From: Tannerellaceae bacterium
GTDB lineage: Bacteria; Bacteroidota; Bacteroidia; Bacteroidales; Tannerellaceae
Direction: 5' to 3'
DNA length: 64,000 nucleotides
Assembly (NCBI GenBank): GCA_031255855.1
Contig: JAIRRS010000152.1
Coordinates: 148,292-212,291, forward strand
In this document: piece by piece, positions 28,719 to 37,691 of the stretch
Layout: every line of letters begins with the position of its first letter
Position numbering within the stretch: position 1 is the first letter of the stretch
Program-made: the position numbers and the translations under genes
The notes under the pieces: model-generated
Seen by the model: only the letters and a program-made list of their open reading frames with translations
Told to the model about the DNA's origin: nothing
Database searches by the model: none

Positions 28719-30485
28719 ATGAATAAACAAATACAATATACCGGCTTGGCGTTAAACATGTTGTTTGGATTATGCGTCTTTCTTTTCCTGGGATATTTTT
28801 ACCGGTACCATCTTGTTTATCAGGAGCAGTTTCAAATGTTTTTGTTTACCTCTGATTATCTGGCGGAAACCACCCATAAGCCGGGAGGTTTTGCCGACTA
28901 TGCCGGACGTTTCTTTACTCAGTTTTATTATATACCTTGGTTGGGAGCTTTATTTATCGCGCTGTTGTTGATGCTCATTCAAAGGCAATTACTCAAGATA
29001 GCAGACAATTTCGGAAAGAAACCGGCCTTTATGCCGCTTACATTTATTCCCTCTCTTTTTTATTGGATATTGTTATGCGAAGAACATTATATGTTGGCAG
29101 GCGTAATATCGTTGGTTATGGCATTAATGGCGATGCAGGTATATATGCAAATCGATTCGAAAAGATTGCGGATAGTATATGCCCTGCTAATGTTACCCAT
29201 GCTGTATTGGTTGGCTGGTGGTACGTATGTCGTATTCGCCATATTGTGTATATTATTGGAGATAAATGCAAAAGAAATTACCCGAATGGATATCCTTTTG
29301 TATACCATTGGATGCTTAGTGTTGATAATTGCTCTTCCGTTGCTTGCCAGAGGAATATGGGGTCAATATCCTTTATCTAAATTGTGGTCAGGAGCAAACT
29401 ATTATCGTTACCAAACGATATTCCCTTCTACCATATTATTGTTGTGGGGTACTGTAATCCTGGTTCCTGTTTTGTTCCGTTATCTTCCCTCTTTTACAAG
29501 GCCTGGAACGAAATGGATTTGGACAGGCGCGTTAATCATGGCGTTAGGCTTCCTTACGAATAAAGGGATTATCCGGATGGCCGACTGGCAAAAGGAAGAG
29601 ATAATGACCTACGATTATTATATACGTAAACAACAATGGGATGAAGTTATCCGGATGGCAAACCAGAAAACCCCGATGTCGCCATTGTCTGTGTCATTCC
29701 TTAATCTGGCTTTATGCAAACAAGGGTTGATGTCCGACCAAATGTTCCGTTATTTTCAAAATGGGCCGGAAGGTTTGATGCCCTCTTTTGTCCGGGATTT
29801 CACCATGCCGATGATGGCCGGTGAGGTTTATTATCATCTGGGTTTTGTTAATACAGCCCAACGATTTGCTTTTGAGGCGATGGAGGCTATCCCCGACTTC
29901 CAGAAAAGTTCGCGCGCTGTTAAGCGGTTGGCCGAGACCAACCTGGTTAACGGCGAATATGTTGTGGCTGGAAAATATCTGCGTATGCTCCAACATACCT
30001 TATATTATAGGGATTGGGCAAACAAAACATGGACTGTTTTAAGGGATGAAAAGAAAATAGAAGCCAATCCGGAGTGGAGCCACTTACGCAGGTATCGCAC
30101 CCAAACAGATTTTTTATTTAGTGAACAAGAAAAAGAACAGATGCTGGGTGTTCTACTGCAACAAGATTTTACAAACCGGATGGCATATGAATATTTGATG
30201 GCGTATTGCTTGTTGACCAAAGATTTACAGCATTTCTTCAGCTATTATCCGTTGGGAAAGGAGATTGCCGGCCAACAAATCCCTCTTAGCTATCAGGAAG
30301 CATTAATCTATATATGGGGATTGTCCAACAATGACCCGACAACCATTCCTTATCCGGTAAGCGCCGACGTAAAACGAAGGGTTCAGGAATATGGACGCGT
30401 TTATACGAACTACCAAAATTCCGAACCTATGTTGAAGAATCAATTCTCGGATACATACTGGTATTATTTGCATTTCAGAAAATGA
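28719..30485 (+). CDS. DUF6057-like membrane protein, cassette copy 2
   Basis: This 588-residue paralogue of the 25630-27240 product has the same plan. Its N-terminal helices are LALNMLFGLCVFLFLGYF and WLGALFIALLLMLIQRQLL, with further helices to about residue 285. A helical C-terminal half includes SSRAVKRLAETNLVNGEYVVAGKYLRMLQ, where copy 1 has a closely related segment (RLAEINLVNND, KYLRILE). The terminal motif is FSDTYWYYLHF. Copy 2 has about 50 more residues, mostly in the membrane part. It starts 12 bases after the first haem-propeller gene and is followed 9 bases later by the second, so the two-gene unit is repeated head to tail. Divergence between copies shows the duplication is old. 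Confidence 0.8.
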   Translation: MNKQIQYTGLALNMLFGLCVFLFLGYFYRYHLVYQEQFQMFLFTSDYLAETTHKPGGFADYAGRFFTQFYYIPWLGALFIALLLMLIQRQLLKIADNFGKKPAFMPLTFIPSLFYWILLCEEHYMLAGVISLVMALMAMQVYMQIDSKRLRIVYALLMLPMLYWLAGGTYVVFAILCILLEINAKEITRMDILLYTIGCLVLIIALPLLARGIWGQYPLSKLWSGANYYRYQTIFPSTILLLWGTVILVPVLFRYLPSFTRPGTKWIWTGALIMALGFLTNKGIIRMADWQKEEIMTYDYYIRKQQWDEVIRMANQKTPMSPLSVSFLNLALCKQGLMSDQMFRYFQNGPEGLMPSFVRDFTMPMMAGEVYYHLGFVNTAQRFAFEAMEAIPDFQKSSRAVKRLAETNLVNGEYVVAGKYLRMLQHTLYYRDWANKTWTVLRDEKKIEANPEWSHLRRYRTQTDFLFSEQEKEQMLGVLLQQDFTNRMAYEYLMAYCLLTKDLQHFFSYYPLGKEIAGQQIPLSYQEALIYIWGLSNNDPTTIPYPVSADVKRRVQEYGRVYTNYQNSEPMLKNQFSDTYWYYLHFRK

Positions 30486-30494
30486 ATCAGACAT

Positions 30495-31967
30495 ATGAAA
30501 CGTAACTTTTTATATATCCTTATCATTCCTTTTTTGTTGCTGATGCCGGCTTGCAGGGAAACAATTTCTTCTCCGCAAGTACAAGACAACCGGCCGGAGA
30601 TATTTCCGGATTATGTGGAGGTGACAGTCCCGGCAACGATTGCTCCCCTCAATTTTAGGGCCACAGGCGATTATTCAAAAATAAACGCAGTTATTAAAGG
30701 AAGCCAATCCGGGGAGTTAGACATACAGGATGATGAATCTATCAGGATTCACCCCAAGGCATGGGAACGATTGTTGGCTGATAACATGGGAGGCAGCCTT
30801 GATATTACCGTATCGTTGAAGCAAGAGGGCGAATGGATTCAATACGCCTCTTTCCCTGTTTATATCAGTGAGTATCCGATAGACTATGGGTTGGTATACC
30901 GCCTGATAGCTCCCGGTTACGAGGTGTATAGCAAAATGGGCATATATCAGCGAAACCTTTCCGATTTTACACAGACAGCTTTATTGGAAAACACGCTGAT
31001 GCCAGGCACCTGTATGAATTGCCATTCTTTCTGTGTAACTAATCCCAGGCAGATGAGCTTACATCTTCGGGGCGAATATGGCGCGACTGTATTAATGAGC
31101 GATTCGGAAACAAGATTATATAATACCAAGACCGACCAAACAATATCGGCCTGTGTATATCCTTATTGGCATCCTTCCGGGAAATATATTGCTTATTCGG
31201 TAAACCAGACCCAGCAAGCATTTCATGAAATTAAAAGCGAAAGGGTAGAGGTGTTGGATTTGCAATCAGACATAGTAGTCTATAACAGGGAAACGAATAA
31301 ACTGTTTTCGTGCCCTCTGTTAAAATCGAAAGCGGCATTTGAAACATATCCCTCTTTTTCACCCGACGGTCGTACGATGTATTTCTGCACAGCCGAGCCT
31401 AAACCGCTTCCCGGCGAATACAATCACTTGCGATATAGTTTGTGCAGAATATCGTTTGACCCTGATAGCGGCACTTTTGGGAATCAGGTGGATACCTTAA
31501 TCAACGCGCGTGAATTAAACAAAAGCGTGTCTACCCCCCGTCCTTCTTACGATGGAAAATACATCATGTACACCCTGGCCGATTATGGCAATTTCATGAT
31601 TTGGCATCGTGAAGCCGACCTCTGGCTACTGGATGTGGAAACAGGTGAAACAAGGGCGCTGACGGAAGCAAACAGCGACGATGCAGACAGTTATCACAGT
31701 TGGAGCAGCAATTCGCATTGGTTTGTTTTCGGGAGCCGCCGGATCGACGGTTTATATACCCGTCCTTATATCGCTTCTATGGATGAGAATGGAAAAGTGA
31801 CAAAACCATTCCTTGTCCCGCAAAACCATCCGTCTTATTATGAAACGTCCTTGTATTCGTTTAATGTCCCCGAATTTGTATCAGGCCCCGTAAAAATGGA
31901 TGTAAGAGAAGTAGAAAAGAAAGCCTTGTCTAAAGAAAGGATTCCATTTTTAATGGTTAACGATTGA
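30495..31967 (+). CDS. TolB-like propeller lipoprotein with one CxxCH haem motif, cassette copy 2
   Basis: This is a 490-residue paralogue of the 27237-28706 product. Signal peptide and lipobox LMPAC (C20), a beta domain containing IFPDYVEVTVPATIAPLNFR (copy 1 has IYPDYTNVTIPYNIAPLNFL), CMNCH at 173-177 and then propeller blades (WHPSGKYIAYSVNQ, SFSPDGRTMYFCTAEP, SYDGKYIMYTLADYG, SYHSWSSNSHWFVFGSRRIDG). The residues around the haem motif are also kept (GTCMNCHSF, ACMNCHTY), as is a following LHLRG or FHLRG. Both copies keep the haem site while much else has drifted, which points to selection for haem binding. This is the last gene of the operon; kdsB converges on it. Confidence 0.82.
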   Translation: MKRNFLYILIIPFLLLMPACRETISSPQVQDNRPEIFPDYVEVTVPATIAPLNFRATGDYSKINAVIKGSQSGELDIQDDESIRIHPKAWERLLADNMGGSLDITVSLKQEGEWIQYASFPVYISEYPIDYGLVYRLIAPGYEVYSKMGIYQRNLSDFTQTALLENTLMPGTCMNCHSFCVTNPRQMSLHLRGEYGATVLMSDSETRLYNTKTDQTISACVYPYWHPSGKYIAYSVNQTQQAFHEIKSERVEVLDLQSDIVVYNRETNKLFSCPLLKSKAAFETYPSFSPDGRTMYFCTAEPKPLPGEYNHLRYSLCRISFDPDSGTFGNQVDTLINARELNKSVSTPRPSYDGKYIMYTLADYGNFMIWHREADLWLLDVETGETRALTEANSDDADSYHSWSSNSHWFVFGSRRIDGLYTRPYIASMDENGKVTKPFLVPQNHPSYYETSLYSFNVPEFVSGPVKMDVREVEKKALSKERIPFLMVND

Positions 31968-32013
31968 TGGTCAACTATCGACAATTGGAAATTCACCGTT
32001 CACCGTTAATCAT

Positions 32014-32781
32014 TCACCATTGATTGTGACTATGAAGGAATTCCAATGCTTTTTCAAGGTCTTCAGGGGTGTCGATGCCCATTGTATCTTGTTCGGTAAC
32101 GCCAACTTTTATTTTGAATCCGTATTCTAACCAGCGGAGTTGTTCCAGGCTTTCGGCAATTTCTAATGGGGTGGGAGGTAAACGGGTAATTTCCTGCAAA
32201 ACTTCCGCACGGTATGCATACAGGCCGATATGCTTGTAATAGGTATGGCTTGCCAACCATTCCGTATGGCTTTTCCCCCGGTAATAAGGAATGACCGAAC
32301 GGCTGAAGTACATCGCTTCCCCGTATTGGTTTAAAACAACTTTGGGTGCATTCTTGTTAGATAGGGCCATTGCAAAGTTTTCATTCGTTTTAATGGGTTT
32401 CACCAAGGTGGCAATTTGCACGCTGTAATTCGAAAAACATGCCTTAAGCAATTCGATTTGGGAAGGTTGTATAAAGGGTTCATCTCCTTGTACATTAATA
32501 ATAACGTTATATCCTTTCCCTATTTTAGTGAATGCTTCATAACAACGGTCTGTTCCGCTTCTATGATTTTCAGAAGTCATTACCACATTACCTCCAAAAG
32601 CCTTTACAGCTTTTTCAATACGTACATCATCCGTAGCAACACATACGACGGGAAGTACTTGCCGAACCCGTTCATACACGTGTTGTATCATTGGTTTTCC
32701 TCCTAAATCAACTAAAGGTTTTCCGGGGAAACGAGTAGAACCATAACGCGCAGGTATTATTCCGATAAATTTAAATAACAT
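32014..32781 (-). CDS. kdsB: 3-deoxy-manno-octulosonate cytidylyltransferase
   Basis: This 255-residue enzyme activates Kdo with CTP to CMP-Kdo for lipopolysaccharide core synthesis. The N-terminal nucleotide-binding motif FIGIIPARYGSTRFPGKPL is decisive for the start: I use ATG 32781, because the longer frame to 32811 adds ten residues before this motif. Further family marks are VVMTSENHRSGTDRCYEA, INVQGDEPFIQPSQIELL, and PLEIAESLEQLRWLEYGFKI near the end. Length matches KdsB (about 250). It is on the minus strand, convergent with the haem-propeller operon and downstream of the NfeD gene, about 100 bases apart. Confidence 0.96.
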   Translation of the reverse strand: MLFKFIGIIPARYGSTRFPGKPLVDLGGKPMIQHVYERVRQVLPVVCVATDDVRIEKAVKAFGGNVVMTSENHRSGTDRCYEAFTKIGKGYNVIINVQGDEPFIQPSQIELLKACFSNYSVQIATLVKPIKTNENFAMALSNKNAPKVVLNQYGEAMYFSRSVIPYYRGKSHTEWLASHTYYKHIGLYAYRAEVLQEITRLPPTPLEIAESLEQLRWLEYGFKIKVGVTEQDTMGIDTPEDLEKALEFLHSHNQW

Positions 32782-32884
32782 AATATAAAGTTGTATTTTT
32801 TTACAAGTCACTCTGAAAACAGAGCACTAATCTACACATTTCTTTCCAATATTATCTATTTCTTTTAATTTTGTGCTTAAATTT

Positions 32885-34285
32885 TTAATAGAGGTGAGAT
32901 TTGGATACACACGCCTGAACATATACTTGCGCGTTTTCGAAACGTATCACTTTCACGGGGGTTCCTTTTTCAATGAATCCCGATTCGGATACCCCGTCGT
33001 GCATTTCCCCGTCTATCCATACCTTGCCCGAAGGGCGTAATACGGTGGCTGCCTTGCCTTCTTTCCCTATTAGTTCATGTGGCACAGAAACCGAAACGGC
33101 TTCTTCCAAGTCTGTAGTAAGGGCGACGTTCCTGAATAATCCTTTGCTGCCGATTTTGCTCGACAACCAGAGCATCAGCGCAAAGCTGAGGCCCAGACCC
33201 ATTAATACGGTTAACGTGGCCTGGCCGAATTCAGGGACAGTAACTTCTTCGAAATGAAAACCTGAGTTGTTCAACAAACTCATCGTAAGCCCGCCGATAA
33301 CAAGTATAATCCCACTTATTCCGGCTACGCCAAAGCCGGGTATTATAAATATCTCTGCCGCAACCAATAAGACGCCGATTATAAAGACCAGTATCTCCCA
33401 ATTTTCGGCCAGTCCATCAAGATATAAAGGAGCAAAATACAGTATGGCGGCAATAATGGCGGCGGCCGAAGGAAATCCGATGCCGGGTGTTTGCAATTCA
33501 AAGTAAATGCCACCGATGATTACCAATATCAAGAGCGATTGAATCACAGGCCCCATTAAAAAACCCTTCACATTATCCAGCCATGAAGGCGTATAGCTTT
33601 TTAATTTGTAATCACTATATCCCAGGTATTGGGTAATAACGTCGTCTGTCGATTCGGCAATACCGTCGCAATATCCCCAGCGCATAGCTTCTTCGGATGT
33701 GAAAGTCAAAACTTTACCCGAATCTATCAAATTGGGAACAACGACCCGGTCGTCTACCATGGCTTCGGCAATAAGAGGATCACGTACCCATTTAAAAAGG
33801 GTGTCCCTGCCTTGTATGATTGTATCCTTGCCATGCGCTTCGGCGGTAGACCTTATCATGGAACGCATATACGATTGGTATTTGTCGGGCATGGCAGCCC
33901 CGGTTTGGTTTACAACCGTAGCAGCCCCGATGTTCGCTCCTTTGCGCATGAATATTTTTTTCGCGGCGATGGAAATAAGGGCTCCCGCCGAAGCCGCGTT
34001 ATTGTCGATGAAAACATAAACAGGAATCGGACTGTATAAAATGGCCGTGCGCATTGAATCGGCCATGTCTACCTGCCCTCCATACGTATTCATGTGAACC
34101 AGAATCGCGTCGGCATCAAGCAGACGGGCTTCGGCCATTCCGTTGTTTAAATATAACCAGGTGGTATTATCTATCTCTTTCTTTATGTCAATCTTATATA
34201 TAACAGCCTGGTTTTCAGCCTTGAGTAATGCAGGAAGCAGCATCAGCGAAATCCCTAAAATAAAAGGTGTAAAATACCGGTTCAT
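32885..34285 (-). CDS. NfeD-family membrane-bound serine protease
   Basis: This 466-residue protein is of the long NfeD form. A signal segment (about 1-23) is followed by a ClpP-like protease domain (about 25-220, with VHMNTYGGQVDMADSMRTAI and the Ser-containing NNAASAGALISIAAKKIFM). Several membrane helices run from about 240 to 385 (SLLILVIIGGIYFEL, AAAIIAAILYFAPLYL, ILVFIIGVLLVAAEIFIIPG). A small C-terminal beta-barrel NfeD domain ends the protein (GKEGKAATVLRPSGKVWIDG). Family members cleave membrane stomatin partners, but no stomatin gene lies next to it here. It is divergent from sigma gene 2. Confidence 0.92.
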   Translation of the reverse strand: MNRYFTPFILGISLMLLPALLKAENQAVIYKIDIKKEIDNTTWLYLNNGMAEARLLDADAILVHMNTYGGQVDMADSMRTAILYSPIPVYVFIDNNAASAGALISIAAKKIFMRKGANIGAATVVNQTGAAMPDKYQSYMRSMIRSTAEAHGKDTIIQGRDTLFKWVRDPLIAEAMVDDRVVVPNLIDSGKVLTFTSEEAMRWGYCDGIAESTDDVITQYLGYSDYKLKSYTPSWLDNVKGFLMGPVIQSLLILVIIGGIYFELQTPGIGFPSAAAIIAAILYFAPLYLDGLAENWEILVFIIGVLLVAAEIFIIPGFGVAGISGIILVIGGLTMSLLNNSGFHFEEVTVPEFGQATLTVLMGLGLSFALMLWLSSKIGSKGLFRNVALTTDLEEAVSVSVPHELIGKEGKAATVLRPSGKVWIDGEMHDGVSESGFIEKGTPVKVIRFENAQVYVQACVSKSHLY

Positions 34286-34405
34286 ATCTATCTGTATAAT
34301 GTGTGAGTTCTATTTACTGGTTGTAAAATTTATTATTAAAACTTAAAGCCGCCTTTATTTGTATTAATAATGACAAATAATTTGCCTAAATATGATAAAA
34401 TTGAT

Positions 34406-34413
34406 TATCTTTG
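34406..34413 (+). promoter_or_regulatory. -7 box of sigma gene 2
   Basis: TATCTTTG lies 62 bases before the ATG. The 16-base block shared by sigma genes 1 and 3 is absent; only TTGTAAAATT at 34321 resembles part of it. Confidence 0.55.
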
Positions 34414-34475
34414 ATATATCCTTTAAAAGGGATGGTGATTATTAAAGAGTATAATCAACTTTAACAAGTATAATT

Positions 34476-34976
34476 ATGAATGCGTTGCAATTTCAGCAAA
34501 AATTATTGAGTATGCAAGATAACATGATGAATTTTGCACTTATGCTCACTGCTAACAGAGACGACGCCCAAGACTTGTTGCAAGACACAACGCTTAAGGT
34601 GTTAGACAATCAGGATAAATTTGTTGATAATGTAAATTTCAGAGGATGGGTGCTGACTGTCATGAGAAACCTGTTTATAAACAACTACCATCGGGTGGTA
34701 CGCTCTCAAACAGTTGTCAACCAAGGTGTCGATTTGTACAATTTGGAGATAGAAAATGATTCGGGTTTTGGCTCTCCGGACAGTTCTTATCAAATTCGGG
34801 AAATAACAGACGCCATTCATCAGTTGAATGAAGAATTAAAGGTTCCGTTCTCCATGTTTGTCAGTGGCTATAAATATCATGAAATAGCCGAAAAACTGGA
34901 AGTTCCTCTTGGAACTGTAAAGAGCCGTATCTTCTTTGCCCGCCAGGAACTTCAAAAAATATTGAAAGATTTTTAA
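34476..34976 (+). CDS. ECF-like sigma-70 family RNA polymerase sigma factor, paralogue 2
   Basis: This 166-residue sigma factor has region 2 (ANRDDAQDLLQDTTLKVLDN, then GWVLTVMRNLFINNY) and region 4 (YHEIAEKLEVPLGTVKSRIF). It is clearly related to the products at 1199-1708 and 51614-52123 but is more distant from each than they are from one another; the differences cluster between regions 2 and 4 (YNLEIENDSGFGSPDSSYQ) and at the C-terminus, which is three residues shorter. No anti-sigma gene lies beside it. It is divergent from the NfeD gene, has its own TATCTTTG box and is followed by a palindromic repeat rather than a clear terminator. Confidence 0.93.
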   Translation: MNALQFQQKLLSMQDNMMNFALMLTANRDDAQDLLQDTTLKVLDNQDKFVDNVNFRGWVLTVMRNLFINNYHRVVRSQTVVNQGVDLYNLEIENDSGFGSPDSSYQIREITDAIHQLNEELKVPFSMFVSGYKYHEIAEKLEVPLGTVKSRIFFARQELQKILKDF

Positions 34977-35023
34977 ACGCTTAATGAACAAAAAAAATCA
35001 GCTACTTGTTTTTCCCCCATTTT

Positions 35024-35105
35024 CATTGGGATGATCTTCCAAGATTATTGGGATGAATTTAGGAAACCATTGGGATGATTTTGGAAGATCATCCAGATGA
35101 ATTTG
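35024..35105 (+). repeat. Palindromic intergenic repeat, copy B
   Basis: Three CATTGGGATGA-like units are followed by CATCCAGATGAATTT. A perfect 12-bp inverted repeat (ATGATCTTCCAA at 35031-35042, TTGGAAGATCAT at 35081-35092) frames the middle. It lies between sigma gene 2 and rpsF and may also end the sigma transcript. It shares its order of units and its end with copies A and C. Confidence 0.75.
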
Positions 35106-35142
35106 AAACACAGACAAGGAGCAAAATATTGTGACAGATTGT

Positions 35143-35172
35143 TTTGTAAACCAAATATAATTCTTACCTTTG
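35143..35172 (+). promoter_or_regulatory. Promoter of the rpsF-rpsR-rplI operon
   Basis: TTTG (35143-35146), an 18-base spacer and TACCTTTG (35165-35172) lie 42 bases before the rpsF ATG. Confidence 0.7.
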
Positions 35173-35213
35173 CAGCTCGAAAAAAAAATTAATTACTAAT
35201 TAAACAGTGTTTT

Positions 35214-35567
35214 ATGAATAATTACGAAACCGTTTTCATCTTAACTCCCGTTTTGTCTGATGCACAGATGAAGGAAGCGGTAGAGAAATTCACAACCCTT
35301 CTGAAGGAAGAAGGCGCAGAGATTGTGAATGAAGAGAACTGGGGATTGCGCAAATTGGCTTATCCTATCCAAAAGAAGACAACAGGCTTCTATCAACTTG
35401 TTGAATTCAACGCAAATCCGGAAATAATCGAGAAATTGGAAACCCAATTTCGCCGTGACGAACGTATCATCCGTTTCTTGACTTTGCGTCAAGACAAGTT
35501 TGCTGCTGAATATGCTATTAAGAGGAGAAATTTGAAGTCATCAAAAGAAACTGTAAAGGAAAATTAA
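35214..35567 (+). CDS. rpsF: 30S ribosomal protein S6
   Basis: This 117-residue protein of the small subunit platform pairs with S18. [20 protein letters not shown] at the start and the [20 protein letters not shown] segment are characteristic, and the C-terminal strand ([18 protein letters not shown]) fits. The acidic-basic tail is slightly longer than in E. coli before modification. It is the first gene of a three-gene operon with rpsR (3 bases downstream) and rplI; unlike the E. coli operon, no priB or ssb gene lies between rpsF and rpsR. Confidence 0.97.
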   Translation: MNNYETVFILTPVLSDAQMKEAVEKFTTLLKEEGAEIVNEENWGLRKLAYPIQKKTTGFYQLVEFNANPEIIEKLETQFRRDERIIRFLTLRQDKFAAEYAIKRRNLKSSKETVKEN

Positions 35568-35570
35568 TTT

Positions 35571-35837
35571 ATGGCAACACAATCAGAAATCAGATATCTG
35601 ACCCCGCCGTCAGTAGACGTTAAAAAGAAAAAATATTGCCGTTTCAAAAAGAACGGAATCAAATATATCGATTACAAAGACCCTGAGTTTTTGAAGAAAT
35701 TCCTTAACGAACAAGGTAAAATACTTCCTCGTCGGATTACGGGTACTTCTTTAAAGTTCCAACGCCGGGTGGCTCAAGCAGTAAAAAGAGCCCGTCATTT
35801 GGCGCTGCTTCCTTATGTAACCGATTTAATGAAATAA
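35571..35837 (+). CDS. rpsR: 30S ribosomal protein S18
   Basis: This 88-residue basic protein has the conserved core [19 protein letters not shown], then [20 protein letters not shown] and [20 protein letters not shown]. It binds 16S rRNA together with S6, encoded 3 bases upstream. Length (75-90 in bacteria) is as expected. Position between rpsF and rplI is the usual Bacteroidetes order. Confidence 0.97.
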   Translation: MATQSEIRYLTPPSVDVKKKKYCRFKKNGIKYIDYKDPEFLKKFLNEQGKILPRRITGTSLKFQRRVAQAVKRARHLALLPYVTDLMK

Positions 35838-35860
35838 TAAAAAGTAAGAGGAGACAGAAT

Positions 35861-36304
35861 ATGCAAGTTATTTTGAAAGAAGATGTGGCAAACGTAGGCT
35901 ACAAAGACGATATCGTAACAGTAAAAGACGGTTACGGACGTAACTTTCTAATCCCGCAAGGAAAAGCAGTTATCGCTTCGGAATCAGCCAAAAAAGTATT
36001 AGCTGAGAATTTGAAGCAACGCGCCCACAAATTAGCGAAAATGAAAGAAAACGCGGAAGCGTTGGCAGCTAAGTTGGAAAACGTTTCATTGACAATCGGT
36101 GCAAAAACAAGTTCAACAGGTACTATCTTCGGTTCGGTAACGAATATCCAGATAGCTGAAGCTTTGGCTAAGGCAGGATACGAAATAGAACGTAAGATAA
36201 TCTATATCAAGGACTCTGTTAAGGAAGTGGGTAATTATAAGGCGCTTGTCAAACTTCACAAAGATGTTTCCGTAGAGATACCTTTCGAAGTAATTTCCGA
36301 ATAA
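35861..36304 (+). CDS. rplI: 50S ribosomal protein L9
   Basis: This 147-residue protein has two globular domains joined by a long helix. The N-terminal RNA-binding domain reads [21 protein letters not shown], followed by the L9 signature [16 protein letters not shown]. The helix ([20 protein letters not shown]) and the C-terminal domain ([20 protein letters not shown]) complete the family form. It lies 23 bases after rpsR and is followed by a strong terminator at 36332-36362, so it ends the operon. Confidence 0.97.
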   Translation: MQVILKEDVANVGYKDDIVTVKDGYGRNFLIPQGKAVIASESAKKVLAENLKQRAHKLAKMKENAEALAAKLENVSLTIGAKTSSTGTIFGSVTNIQIAEALAKAGYEIERKIIYIKDSVKEVGNYKALVKLHKDVSVEIPFEVISE

Positions 36305-36331
36305 TTTTTTTGAACAACTATTTATAATATG

Positions 36332-36362
36332 AAAGGACAATTCAATGAGGATTGTCCTTTTT
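36332..36362 (+). terminator. Terminator of the rpsF-rpsR-rplI operon
   Basis: Perfect 10-bp arms AAAGGACAAT and ATTGTCCTTT with a 9-base loop run into a T tract. Confidence 0.9.
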
Positions 36363-36459
36363 TTATATCAACCCTAATCTTTTACCCTTAGTTATGACGA
36401 ACATAAATTGCATTAAACTTGTTATTTAATCAGTAAAAAACATTACATTTGTTCCTGTT

Positions 36460-37632
36460 ATGTTACAAATATATGTAAAAAAAGTGAAGAAGTATACGTT
36501 ACTACATGTATTGTTTATAACCGTTTTGCTTTTTTATTTTCCTGTAATCCGGGCTCAGGAAAAGAAATTTACTGTAGTAATTGATGCCGGACACGGCGGA
36601 AAAGACTCTGGGGCAAAGGGGGCTACTGTAAATGAAAAAGTTATAAACCTTGCGGTGGCATTGAAGTTGGGGAATTTGATTGTGGATAAACATGACGACA
36701 TAAAAGTTGTGTACACCCGTAAAACGGACAAATTTATAGAATTAGACGAAAGGGCAAATATAGCGAACCGGAATAAAGCCGATTTGTTTATTTCAGTTCA
36801 TACAAATGCGGTAAGCAAGGGAAGTCATGTTGCTGGGACTGAAACATTTACGCTCGGTCTGGCGCGTACGGACGAAAACTTGGAAGTGGCTAAAAGGGAA
36901 AACTCCGTGATAATGCTGGAAGACGACTATCTGCAAAAATACGAAGGTTTTGATCCCAATTCCAGCGAGTCGTATATTATTTTTGAATTCATGCAAAGCA
37001 AACATTTGGAACAAAGCATAAGTTTGGCTTCGGATATACAAAAAGCTTTTTCAACATCGGCAAAGAGAGGAGACCGGGGCGTGAAACAAGCCGGGTTATT
37101 GGTATTGCGTAAGACCAGTATGCCGAGCGTATTGGTAGAACTTGGTTTTATCACCAATCGCGAAGAAGAGAAATTCATGAAATCGGCTGCCGGGCAAAAC
37201 AAACTGGCCACCGCACTGTATGAAGCATTTGCCAAATACAAAAAAGAATATGACAAACGAACCGGGAGCCTAAAAAACGGAAGTAATAAAGGAAGCGCTA
37301 CGAAACCGGCTACTACTTCCACAACTTCCCCCAAAGAAGCTATGGCTGCGACAACGGCTGGAACAAAAGTTGGGAAAAAAGAGAAAGAGATAGAAACAAA
37401 AGGCCAGATTGTATATAAAATACAGATTCTTACTTCAAAAAGAAAGCTTGCACGCAATGATAGACTATTGAAAGGCTATAAAAATGTAAGTTACTATGAA
37501 GATAGAGGGCAATATAAATATACATACGGCGAATCCGCCGATATGGAAACAATCGACAAAATGCTTGTGAAAGTGAAGAAAGATTTCCGGGGAGCATTTC
37601 GTATTGCATTTAGAGATGGAAAAAGACTATAA
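36460..37632 (+). CDS. N-acetylmuramoyl-L-alanine amidase (Amidase_3) with C-terminal SPOR-like domain
   Basis: This 390-residue zinc amidase cleaves the peptide stem from peptidoglycan glycan strands. After a signal segment (about 12-30, LLHVLFITVLLFYFPVIRAQ) the catalytic domain (about 35-255) shows the zinc His in VVIDAGHGGKDSGAKG, then the Glu in NEKVINLAVALKL, FISVHTNAV, and the active-site Glu in MPSVLVELGFITNREEEKFM. A Thr/Ser/Ala/Lys-rich linker (about 268-312) leads to a SPOR-like C-terminus (YKIQILTSKRK) that may target septal peptidoglycan. A -7 box TACATTTG (36444-36451) lies only 8 bases before the ATG, so the transcript may be nearly leaderless. An MCE gene follows 59 bases downstream. 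Confidence 0.93.
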   Translation: MLQIYVKKVKKYTLLHVLFITVLLFYFPVIRAQEKKFTVVIDAGHGGKDSGAKGATVNEKVINLAVALKLGNLIVDKHDDIKVVYTRKTDKFIELDERANIANRNKADLFISVHTNAVSKGSHVAGTETFTLGLARTDENLEVAKRENSVIMLEDDYLQKYEGFDPNSSESYIIFEFMQSKHLEQSISLASDIQKAFSTSAKRGDRGVKQAGLLVLRKTSMPSVLVELGFITNREEEKFMKSAAGQNKLATALYEAFAKYKKEYDKRTGSLKNGSNKGSATKPATTSTTSPKEAMAATTAGTKVGKKEKEIETKGQIVYKIQILTSKRKLARNDRLLKGYKNVSYYEDRGQYKYTYGESADMETIDKMLVKVKKDFRGAFRIAFRDGKRL

Positions 37633-37691
37633 GAGGAACTGAATCCAATCTTATACATTATTTTTTATAACAAGAAGATTTTAATAGGAAG

